A stretch of DNA of 64,000 nucleotides from Vitis vinifera (taxonomy: Eukaryota > Streptophyta > Magnoliopsida > Vitales > Vitaceae): assembly GCF_030704535.1 (NCBI RefSeq), contig NC_081815.1:5218501-5282500 (forward strand), in the 5' to 3' direction. Below, one piece after another: positions 53,536 to 64,000 of this stretch. A model generated the notes under the pieces. That model was not told the DNA's origin and searched no databases. It saw only the letters and a program-made list of their open reading frames with translations. Positions within the stretch are counted from its first letter, which is position 1; the number at the start of each line of letters is the position of its first letter. Position numbers and translations under genes: made by a program.

Positions 53536-56500
53536 ATGGCGAGTTTTTCTGATCAGCTCCAGGAAATCAAAACCCTAATTTCCTCGAACGCTAAATCATA
53601 CAAGTCATTCGCTTACTCAACTCTTCTGCAGCTCCAAGAGCAATGCAGCAGTGATACTTGTTCAATTCAAAGCCTAGTTCAAGAATCCCAGTCAGTTCTC
53701 TCTCAGATCATCGTGGATATTGCTGACGATGACGAAGAAATGTTGGTTAAAATTAAATTTTTTGTTTTCTTTTTCTTCATTTTTTCATGTGCTCTCCGTT
53801 TGGTTACTGAGAAAACCGAGAAAAAGAAAAGAAAGTTACTTACTATGAATCGTATAGGTTTGTTTGTTTTCGTCTTGATGACAATTTTCTCTTTTCTGGA
53901 GTGCTTTGTTTTCCTACTTTTTCTCAGTAGCCAAACAGAGCAATAATGTTGGTGTTGTTCGATCTTTGAATTTTTTGTTTTGTTTTTAGTGCTTCACAGG
54001 CTTTGAAATGCTTGGGATTTATGATCTACCATCCATCCCTTGTAGTTGCGATTCCGGGTAGGTGGTTCACTTGATGATTTAGTGCTTCTTTTAATTTATC
54101 TCATGATAGACCTTATTATTCAAATTAGCTTGTGAATTAATTTGTTTCTGTGTTGAAGAAATTTGCTAAAATTAAATGGTTCCGATTTGATTTCCATAGG
54201 ATTTGGCAATAGAAATTCATGATGGAAATGGTCGCAAAATGTTAGCCACCTCCCAGACAGAGGATGGTCGAGTCTCATTTGAAGAAACCCTTAAACTACA
54301 GGATAGCATACCATCAGCTTTGATGATGGTCTCATTTTCTAAGAAATCCATTTCTAGTCATGATTTTTTTTCCTTAAAAGTGCTATGTGAAACTAAACAC
54401 TAAACAGACCTATTCTAATATCATGGAATACCCAAATGTGCCCTTAGTAAATGCTCATTTTGTTTTGGAAGTTTTGCTGAATGCTATGTTGGCTACCTTC
54501 TTGCAATTTGAAGCTATGCTCGTGATGATGTTTATTGACGTGACTGCCAAAATGGGATGTGGTATCCTTTTTAATACTTTGTTGGACTTCATTTCTTATG
54601 TAAAAAAATGACAGTAGTTTCTTGTCTTTTGAGATATGGGATTAACTTGGCATGTTTATGTGGTTGTTCCATTTATCTGGTTACATATGCAAAACTGAAA
54701 AGGGAAGATTTTAAAATTAATTTTTTTTTTCCGGGGCATTGCAGTGGAAGATGCTAATTTTATTGTGCAGTCTTTGGCTGAACTCATTGTTACAACCAAA
54801 ATGAAGGTAAATATTGATGATGTCCATCATGGTTTTTAGTAACTATGGAAAGATGAGTTCTTTTAACTTGTTTAACCACTTGATTTCAGACTGTTTGTAA
54901 TTTAGGAGTGTGGTGCATATCTATCCAACAGTTCAGTGCATCATTTCTAGCCACCCACTTCCATTGTTTGTTAAGGGCAATTGTTCATGCCCTTGACAAT
55001 CCTATTGGTTCTCTGTCAACAACATATGAAGCTATTCAGGTAATAGCATTATTATATTTCACTAATTTTTCTTTAAGCATCATGTTTCTTCCATGCTTTT
55101 TAGACTGTTTGATCATTCCACAGGTTTATGGACAAATCTTGTGCAGCTATGAAGGTTATCTAAGAGGCTTTTGTTTAACAAGGCACTCTTATGTGATGTT
55201 AATGAAAAACAACTAGTGTTTATAATATGTAGGAGAGCTTCTATGCTGCCAAACAAGTTGCTGAATACAGATGCATGGTCTGTTAAAAGGAGGACTTTTA
55301 TGCATAAAATCAACTGATTCTGCCATACCTATGTCCACATGCTTTCTAGGGAATCATGTTTAATTATACTTTCTGTAAGCTGCAAAAAGGAAAGACAAAA
55401 ATTGATTTGGAACTCCTTGATTGTTGAGTGTTTGGTAAAATGCCAGATCCAGATACAGAGTTTGAATGAAAGATTGTGCCTATTAAGACAGAATGATGGC
55501 AAAAGCATACCACATTCTAATAACAAGCTCTGATCTTGTTATTAAGCCATGCAGTTGTTTGTGAAAGGCTATAATGACAAATTGGCAGTTGAGCTGTTTA
55601 AGTCCATCAGTTGGAAAAGATTTATAATGATGATATCTCTGATGGTTAGGATGTCTAATCAGTATTGTCTTGGCTAACATGGCCTTTCTTCCAAATGCAA
55701 CCTGTGCATTAGGTATTTGTGGCATGAAAATAATCTGAAATGGCTCATGCAAGCACAGCAGCCCAACATAAGCTTCACAGTAAGTTAACAGAGTAGAGAA
55801 GACACAAACACTTGTTCATTACAAGAGAAATCAAACCGATTCTTTTGTTTTTTATTTTAAGTTTGGGATACATATGTTTTCCATTAAGATATGTACATGC
55901 ATATGTAGTTTTAGCAATGGGGCTAGGTTATAGTAGTCAACTGTTTGAGTTTCCAGCTAAGTGACCAGATGTGAAAATCCATGATACCTAGCTATAATTT
56001 GGTGTGGTGTCTGCGTGCCTGTTGATATTAGACATTCATAAATTATAGGATAATGCAAATTGGACAGCTTTGTGGTTTCTTCTAACCCATGTGATACTAT
56101 TTTGTAGGCTGTGATGAAGTTGGTGACTGAATTACGTGAGAAGATGATAAACACGTCAAATATATGGGCTCCATCAATATATAGAAGACTTGTCAGTGTT
56201 GATAAGAGGGAGAGGGATATGTCAGAAAGGTGTCTGCTGAAGATTAAGTCTGCAATATTGCCTCCTTCATTAACTCTTTCCAAGGTACTGTCAAATTTAT
56301 TTCATGTTACATTACATCCAGAATTCAAAGCTTGTGTATTCTTTTAAGGTATAATATGGATATGGGGATGTGCATCAATATCATGAAAGGCTCATATGCT
56401 TAAATGTTTTTGCTAGGTTTTACCTAGGTTTATTCATTTTACTTTCTCCATTGATATTCTCATTGAACAGGAAAATCAGAACTAAGAAGCTATGATGATT

Positions 56501-59500
56501 TTGCATATTTTAGACAAATAAAGGGGGGTACCATGGTATACAATCAACAGATACATCTCAAATAATTCTACTAAAATAGCAGAACATTTGGACAAGAATG
56601 ACATTTAACAAATGCTCTTTTTCCTACTTCATGAATACTCATCAAATCTCAGGAATGAAATTTCAATTCAAGGCAGGAAATTTTCTTAGTCATTTTAATT
56701 TGTGTCTACATCTTTTCCATAATCCCTTGTTTGCTTCATATATGAAGTTCATGCCAAGTTTGGTTTTGTAGTGGAAGCAAACATGAAATAGACTTCTCTA
56801 TAACAAGTTATAATCCAATGCCTGTATTCTCAAGTTTAAGAATTATGATTGTAATTGATTTATATATTTTTAGTATGTATTTGTAGTTATATATGTATTT
56901 ATTTTTTAATAAATGAATTTTGGTCTACTAGAAAAAGGGATAAGCATGATATTTGGAATTTAACATTAAATTTCATCTTAGATAATATATTCAAGGCTAG
57001 ACCATTCTTGAGACCATAATGATGTGATGGGCCACTATTTCAACTAGATGGTATGTGGGACAAAAGTACTGAATTTAACATTGAAAAGAGTAAAAAACCA
57101 TTATTACTTGAAAAAAATCTAAATGTTAGTCTAATGAACCATTTTAATAAATCATATTTATAGACTACTTATGTTTTTAGAAAATCTATATGCCAATTGG
57201 CTTGCAACCATAGGTTTAGAAATCATGAGATGAGGCCAGTTGATGGTCCTGACAATTCTCCAATATTCCTTCAGCATCTATAAAAGGTTTAAATAAGGAA
57301 TTCTTCCCAATTTCTCTCATGAAAGAGAGCCAGGAAAGAGTTGAGATTGAGTAGTTTAGCAATCATATCACATTTCAAGTATGTGGCTAGAATTTTGCTT
57401 GTGCATTAGATAAATGTCTACTTCACACTATCTGCCAGCAGTGTCTAAGCTTAAGCCTTACCTTGATGTGAGCCTCATATTATTCCATAGCATTTGTCGA
57501 TAATTGAAGATTATTTAACAGGCACTTGTTATAGATATGACACAAAAATTGCTTCCTGGGATGAAGGAAATGCTAAACCTTGGTATGAAAGTTCAAACTA
57601 TGCAAGCTTGGGGATGGTTTATCCGCTTATTAGGATCGCATGCTATGAAGAAGAGGCATTTGGTTAATGAAATGCTGAAAATTCCTGAGTTGACATTTTC
57701 TGATCATGATCCACAAGTCCAGATTTCTTCACAGGTAGGCCCCTTCAACCCTACTAAAGTGTCTTATTAGAACTCTTTATTTTTTATGTGATATTAGAAC
57801 TCTCTATATTTTCCTACAAAATGATTAGTTGTGTTTTAAAATCCTTGTCAAATAATAATAGAGGAATACTTGGGTAAGAGATGGATTTGACCTGTTCCCC
57901 TACACAACCATGGCACCTAAATATTGCATTCTTGAAAATATGAATTCATTTGATAGATCTTGAATGTTTCTCACCAATCATAAACCGAGTCTTATAGTGA
58001 TTTAAAAGCATGTGTAAGAAAGGATATCAACTACAATAACTCCTGATGTAATTGAATCTGTATCCAGACCAAATATTATTTTTATTTATTTGGCTTGTGA
58101 TGACTGACGAGATAAAACCGATAAAGATGTGTTCATGGATGGATCTTTCTCCTTCTGATAGTTCCATCCCCCACTGTTGGGTTAGTTTGGTACTAAGATA
58201 CACAACTATAGGGGTGGTTCACTGCTGAATTTCTATGCCTGTTCAATTTTCAGGTTGGGTCTGAGCATCAGAGATTCATGCCCATTCCATCCAAGCAATG
58301 CTCTATTGGTATTGATTATAAGATATATTTATTATATAGGATTGTTTATTTATATGAAATTTTATGTACTTTTTGTTTACGTACATTTATCTTCAGTAAT
58401 TTTTGTATGATTTATCTTTAAAGAGCCAGTCCCAATTTGTTTAAACATAGCTCCAAGGTCAGGTCTGATCAGATCAGGCCTAATCAGCGTGGTGTCACTA
58501 GTAACTGAAATACTTGGTATGCCTTGTTACAGGATTTTAAAAGTATTCCCCATTTTCCTGTTCAATGTCTTGCCCTGGTCTTTTGGAATAGAAACTTTTC
58601 AAAAGGACTTCCGAATAGTCTGTTCAATGTGACTTGGGTACTATCCGAGTGAAAAAAATTTAAAATCTCTCCGGCAACTACTCCAATGCCTTGGCCCAAG
58701 TAAGTTTCCAAATTAAATGGTATTTTCTCTTGATTTTGCAGGTTGCCTGGGAAGGTTTGATTGATGCTCTTATTCACCCTCCACTACAAGCTTGTGAGAC
58801 AAATAAAACAGCCCAGGAGAATGGTGTTCAGAAATCAGGAACATCTACAAGGAATAATTCTGAAATCCAAACATATGGATTCTCAAAAAGTGTAAAGCTT
58901 ATAATGACACCCTTAATAGGAATCATGTTGAGTAAATGTGATATATCTGTTCGTTCTTCCTGCTTGAACACATGGTGTTATCTGCTGCATAAACTTGATA
59001 TCTCTGTCAATGATCCTTTGGTGGTTGAAACAGTTTTGGCCCCTATCCTTGAAGCAGTGTTTCAAACTGGACCTGATAGTAGGAGCATCTGGTTATGGAA
59101 TCTCTGTGTTGATCTGTTTGATGATTTTGTATTAGCAAAGAGTAGAGGTGTGGATTGTGACTTGAATCACCAAGTAAGTGATTTATCAGCAAGAACTTCT
59201 ATTCTTGGGCTTCCAATACCTGGAAAATGCTCCTGGAAACACTACCCCATTAAATGGTTATCATGGGATCTTAGCAAGTTGGACTTCCATATAAAGATGA
59301 TCTGTACTCTCATCAACCAAGGGTCCAAGTTAGCCGTTCTCCCTGAAAACAGGATTTTAGCATGTGAGGCTGCCATAAGAATTTTTAGATCTGTTTTAAA
59401 AGGAGTTCAAATCGAGATGAAAAATCCATCCGTTGATTATAATCAGATCTTGTTGTGCTTGAATACAATATTAAGGTTCACAAAGAAAATATCTGAAGAT

Positions 59501-62500
59501 GTAGGATTGGCAGATACTGGCATTGTGGAATTGCATTATACTTTTCTACAGTTTGTAGAAGCTGTCACTACAGAGTTAGAACCTTCTATATTAGGATCCC
59601 CTCTTTATAAAGTGGCATTTGACATCAAATACATTGACAGACCGCTATCAGTTTATGACATTAACCATGCAGAAGTTCTAGGTATCAGATCTATTGCATA
59701 TATGGATATGGCTTCACCAGTTGTTTATTTGACCATGCTGTATGTCTACATTGCAGTTCATGCTACTTTTGATGCACCTAAAATGGAGTTCATCCTACTG
59801 GGAGTGCAGAAACATTTTAAGTTTTTAATGTCTTTGTATGATCCTCTTGAAAATCTTTGTGCCACTATTGTTTTGTTGTACAAACACATGAGAGTCAGCT
59901 GCTTGAATATATGGGTAGCAATAGCACAGGGTCTGGAAGACTACATAAAAGATGTAAAGGACCTTTCTCCATTAAAAACAGAGTTGGACAGCTATGGTTG
60001 TTTAGCAGTTTGTCATCTCTTGTCCTACCCATTTGTTTTGCGCTCTTGTCTCCCAAAACAATCAAGCCTGACTAAGATTAGTGGCTCCTCACAGAGAAAG
60101 CTTGAGCTTGAACATGTTACTGAAGTCTGGAAGTCACTTTATGGTTTTGTTAATTCTGCCTCTCGGTTTGAGTGCTCCAATACAAACATTTTTTCTGAGG
60201 ATCTATGTTCGATGCTAAGTAGGTGCCTTGATGAAAATAGCAGCAAGCTTGACTATGATACTGAACTTGATCCAAGTGATAAGAAACAGTACCTTGATCT
60301 CCTCTCCCTTTGTGGTGATATTGTGATATATATTTTGGAACATACCCTGACTTTGAGAGTAAATTCAGAAGGAACCAAAAATAAAGATGATGATTGCAGT
60401 ATGAGTTCCAGTGGCATCAACAGTAGCTTGGGACTTATTGCCAGGTAAGTGAAACTTTGCTTCTTGAGAATTGCCTAATATTTCCTCATGTTAGATTGAT
60501 AATTTATGGCCTCATTGTAAAGGTTGATGGGAAGGGTCCCAGGTTCAAACTCTTAAGGATTCCTTTTAAGGAGTGGGTGTCATGAAACTTAGGGTGTATT
60601 TGGAAACTGTTTTCAAGAACGGTTTTCTGTTTTTCATAACAAAAATAGAAAAACATGTTTGGTAATCACAAAACTGTTTTCATTTGTTTTTTTAGAACTA
60701 TTTTAAAAAATAATTATACAAATATGTAGAATGATTAAAAATAAAATATTAGATATAAAAACATTTCAAGTTGTCAAATAGATTTTTGTTCTACAAAATA
60801 TTAGAAGATAATTTTAAAAAACTATTCTTAAAAACTATTTTTCAAAACTGTTTTTGAAAACAGTTACCAAATAGGACCTTAATCTCTATATTTAGAACGA
60901 AACCTCCTTTTCTTTGTGTATCATCTAAGTGAACACCTAGGTCATGTTTGAATGCCGCATGAAAATTTGAGTTGCCCCACTGTGTTTTATACAACCATGT
61001 CTACAAATTCATAATCTTAGATGGTGTGACTACAGAAACAACAACCAAGAATATGACTGATGCTAGGAATTTGGAATAAGGCATTTCATGAAATCCTAAA
61101 ACTGTTTCTGTGGCATCATTTAGCAATGGCTCCAATTTTCCTTTATGGTTGCATTTAAGATGATGGATTGGTGGCTTCAGATGTTATTTAAAATACCTTA
61201 GAGCCACTCAATTCCCATGGGACAACCAAAAACACCATTGATAAATATGTTGATTTTGAGTAGCTGATTTGGCCAAGCTATAGCCCTCTCTTGATCAAAG
61301 ATTGACAAATCAAAAAACTAATTATAACCTATAGGAAACTAATACCAAAAATTCCTTGCTTCCTGTAAAATCTTGCCTAGCCCATCATTGCAGCTATGAA
61401 ATGAGCATTTAGCCAACCCAACAGGTAACTTGGGGGTTCCAAAGGCAAGGGAACTCTTTAGACAATGATATAAATTGGCTTTGACTATGTATGCTTTGCT
61501 GAGCCCATCACTTAATATGAAACTTATCTTTGGTGTGCTTTGCTGAACTTGAGACTGCAGATAGATCTTATTCTGCTTCATTCATTCATGGGTGTCTGGA
61601 CAAATATGAACATACAATTTTACTTCTATAACATCAAACACATAAGTAAATCATATGAATGGTGTCTTCACCAAAATGATAAAATCTAGAGAGAGGTTTT
61701 ATTTTACTGTGAAACCTTATTTTGGCTATGAAAGTATGAATAAACCATTTGTATGAAAATTGAAAACATTGTGAAAAAGAAAGCGGTATCATGCCATTTC
61801 ATGGGATGCTACACTAGGGGTTTCTTTTGCTCATGTTTCATGTGCCATTTTACAGATTTATGAGGATGCCATGTACAATTATGGGAACAGATGCACCAAT
61901 TTGTCTTGCTATGACCTCAAGGTAAGTCACTGGAAGCCCTTTTCTACCCTGTATGCTTAAATTCTTCTATACATGATTTTATTTTATATTTGTCTCACTT
62001 AAGTTTAAAGTAGCAGGGTTTTTAATGCGTTGGTGAGATTTGTGGGCCATCTTCACTTGAAACAAAATATCCTTTCATATATTGAGGTTTGTCTTTCTTA
62101 TACTTAATTTACTATGCGTATTATATTACCAACTTACCATAATGGGTGTTATAGAAGCAAGTTCAAAAAGAAAAAAAAATCTTCATCAAAGATTATCTGA
62201 TGATCATGTTAATAGCTTGAAGCAATCTTATGAAAGAAGCAAACCCGTTCTACATTTTTCTTGTTTCAGGTTAACAGAACCAACTTGGAAAGTTGTAGAA
62301 AACATCTTTAGAAGTCTGTCCCCTCCCTTTTTTCACCCTTACCTCTGTCAAAGAAAATGATGTTAGGCTACCAGAAACAATTGGAGCAACGAGTAACTAT
62401 TGGTCTTCCTTTAAGTTACCATAAGATTTTTGGATTTTTCTCTCTGTTTTCCTTAAAAGAGTTTTTCCAATTCTTCAAAAATTTTGTCCTGTTTAACTGG

Positions 62501-63229
62501 TATAATCTCCTCTTAAACCAGCTGATACCTTTTGTGCAGATAATGTCCAGTTCACTGCTTCAATGGTTGTCACATGTAGAAAAATGGGATGAAAGCACCA
62601 TTCATAAGCTTGGACTATTGTGGACTGAGACCCTTAATTGCTTGCGGAGGAGTCAGCCACCAATAATCTTTGATTCCTCCTTCCTCGAACTCCAAGCACC
62701 CCTCCTTGAAAAAACTCTTGACCACCCAAATCCCTCTATTTCAGATTCTACCATCGCATTCTGGAATTCCACATATAGCGAGCAGATTCAGTTGGATTAC
62801 CCTCAGAGCTTATGCCATGTCCTAGACAAGCTCTCAAGAAGCGGAAGAATAAACCTCTGCAAGAGAACCCCTTCATTTCTACAAAAATGTAATTCCAGAG
62901 TGGAAGTTGCCACTCCACAAAGATACAAGGTGACTGCAACAAAGAACAGGAGCTCAAAAAGAGTAGAATTAGTGGAAGCTACAGTTAATGATTCAGGGGA
63001 CAAGGATAAACCATCTCCAAGTTTGAAAAGAAAAAGGTTAGAACTGACTGAGCATCAAAAGGAAGTGAGACGAGCACAGCAAGGAAGGGAGAGAGACACC
63101 AATGGACATGGTCCTGGGATCCGAACTTACACAAGCGTCGATTTTTCTCAAGGGAATGAGGAGTCACAAGAGAGCCAAGAAATCCGGAATCCAGAATCCA
63201 TCTTTGAGAAGCTGAGAAGAGCCAGTTAA
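53536..63229 (+). CDS. RIF1: RIF1-like protein (Rif1_N domain), ten exons
   Basis: Coding exons: 53536-53741, 53990-54057, 54745-54806, 54890-55039, 56108-56284, 57522-57734, 58742-60444, 61856-61921, 62017-62086 and 62540-63229. All use GT-AG with matching phases, giving 1134 residues. The N-terminal two thirds is a helical-repeat Rif1_N region (ALKCLGFMIYHPSL, WAPSIYRRLVSVDKRERDMSE, MQAWGWFIRLLG, QVAWEGLIDALIHPPLQA, SCLNTWCYLLHKLD). The C-terminus is basic and disordered (SLKRKRLELTEHQKEVRRAQ) and ends NPESIFEKLRR. RIF1 is known to set replication timing and recruit PP1 in yeast and animals, with a timing role reported in plants. I did not find a clear RVxF PP1-docking motif. The donor of exon 1 (AT, then GTTGGT) is weak. 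Confidence 0.9.
54182..54403 (+). other. Unexplained open stretch in RIF1 intron 2
   Basis: After an acceptor-like TTTCCATAG there is a 74-codon open frame with polar, balanced composition (IEIHDGNGRK, TEDGRVSFEETLKLQD). It does not resemble RIF1, and its phase does not fit exon 2: that join runs into TGA within eight codons. It may be a captured fragment, a poison exon or chance. RIF1 exons 2 and 3 join perfectly without it. Confidence 0.3.
60592..60878 (+). mobile_element. Harbinger-like MITE in RIF1 intron 7, 287 bp
   Basis: The ends GGGTGTATTTGGAAACTG and (inverted) GGTCCTATTTGGTAACTG, continuing as TTTTCAAGAAC and TTTTCAAAAAC, form TIRs. TTA flanks both sides (60589-60591 and 60879-60881). 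The ends resemble those of the 29110-30282 element, so the same transposase source is likely. Confidence 0.8.
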
Positions 63230-63868
63230 CCATTTTGAGCTTTAAGATCAGTTTGGCAGAATAGTAGACTTATTGAATGTTACACCAAACTTGTCCACAA
63301 TAATCTTTCCCACATTTGTTAATTTTATGCTTGTGTATCGTAATGTAATGTATACTTTTAGTTAATGAGGTCCTACATTGAACAAGTTTTGAGTTTGGTA
63401 TAATAGTCTGGAGTTCCCTTGGGGGGAATTTCAGTTAGATGTCAGGTTGGGCTGGGTCTGAATAAGAGCTGTGGACAGGCCAATTCAACTCAGACCCACC
63501 ATAAAACTAAATAGGTTGTTGTTTGATTCATATTTTCTGTAATTAATTATATTTATATATTTATGATATTCATTTTTTATATTCAAATCATTCAGAAAGT
63601 TCTGAAAAACTTACTCCCTAGCATATGTACTACTACAAATGCTAGATGTGCAGGCATTAGTATGATTTCATCTAGAGGGTCGTAGGATTATCAAATTGTT
63701 TTAGATCCACATATGGGCTTAGCCATCATGTGAATGAAAATAGCATCACCCTTTACTACTTTCTAACTATTAACTGAACTTTTTTTCTTTTTTCTTTTCT
63801 TTTTTAAAAATTAAAGTGAAATGCCTGATAAATAAAACAAAATAGTTCAAAATTTACATATGCATATA
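63230..63868. other. RIF1 3'UTR and downstream spacer
   Basis: The transcript likely ends in the first 100-200 nt, where T-rich and TAATG/TAATGTA stretches occur. No further gene is seen before the MITE at the edge. Confidence 0.45.
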
Positions 63869-64000
63869 GGGTTTGTTTGGGAACTGTCTTTTAGAACAGT
63901 TTTCTATTTTCTATTTTTAATAATAGAAAATATGGTGTTTTCAAATATCTTTTAATTGTTTTAATTTATTTTCTTATGATTATTATAAGAAATAATTATA
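63869..64000 (+). mobile_element. Harbinger-like MITE running off the window
   Basis: It starts GGGTTTGTTTGGGAACTG and continues with AGAACAGTTTTCTATTTTC, the same end type as the elements at 29110 and 60592. Only the left part is inside the window, so no TSD can be tested. Confidence 0.6.

Noticed and set aside
54203..54611. RIF1 exon usage of the two ORFs in intron 2
   Set aside because: Neither joins exon 2 or exon 3 in phase, and the direct exon 2-3 join (a GTG codon) is perfect.
60490..60580. tRNA or tRNA-derived SINE suggested by GGTTCAAACTC (B-box-like)
   Set aside because: No matching A box at the proper distance, no cloverleaf by inspection, no poly(A) end or TSD.
62268..62400. Possible extra RIF1 exon after a TTTCAG acceptor
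   Set aside because: Phase 0 entry hits TAG after 13 codons, and joining 62086 to 62540 gives an uninterrupted, family-like sequence.
1..64000. CRISPR array, bacterial operon, provirus or rRNA genes
   Set aside because: No regularly spaced repeats with unique spacers, no rRNA motifs, no bacterial gene layout; all multi-exon genes are plant nuclear genes.

Overview
The window looks like nuclear DNA of a woody core eudicot, most probably grapevine (Vitis). This is an inference from protein similarity, MITE and LINE style and AT-rich intergenic DNA; no sequence search was run. It shows spliced genes with GT-AG introns, two plant microRNA genes, many small TIR transposons and a long LINE. It is not bacterial or viral.

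Layout. 1-20 kb has no recognised protein gene. It holds a cluster of MITEs (0.1-1 kb), a MIR396b-type hairpin on the + strand (4.8 kb), a MIR396a-type hairpin on the - strand (11.2 kb, convergent to the first), fragments of Ty1/copia polymerase (16.2-17.7 kb) and a MITE nested inside its own relative (18 kb). 20.9-24.6 kb is a DAYSLEEPER-like domesticated hAT transposase: a single coding exon behind a 1.5-kb 5'UTR intron. An orphan exon with a mitochondrial-presequence look lies at 25.5 kb, and a 1.17-kb Harbinger-like element with non-transposon filler at 29.1-30.3 kb.

30.6-42.1 kb is a seven-coding-exon gene for the SNAP43 (SNAPC1) subunit of the snRNA-activating complex. Its 7.5-kb last intron carries a nearly full-length L1-type LINE (35.0-41.4 kb) in sense orientation, with a 22-bp target-site duplication and an intact 1206-codon ORF2. 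42.8-45.8 kb, on the - strand and tail to tail with SNAP43, is a raffinose-synthase-like glycosidase of the RFS6/DIN10 type. Upstream of it lie a cluster of five CACGTG boxes, a (TA)n-containing tandem repeat and a decayed MULE (50.6-53 kb).

53.5-63.2 kb is a ten-exon gene for a plant RIF1 (Rif1_N) protein of about 1134 residues, with a near-perfect double E2F site 72 bp before its ATG. The window ends inside another Harbinger-like MITE.

The genes do not form one pathway. Loose themes are growth control (miR396, DAYSLEEPER), snRNA transcription (SNAP43), sugar starvation (RFS6/DIN10) and DNA replication timing (RIF1). Spliced protein lengths given here come from exon joins I checked for phase by hand.
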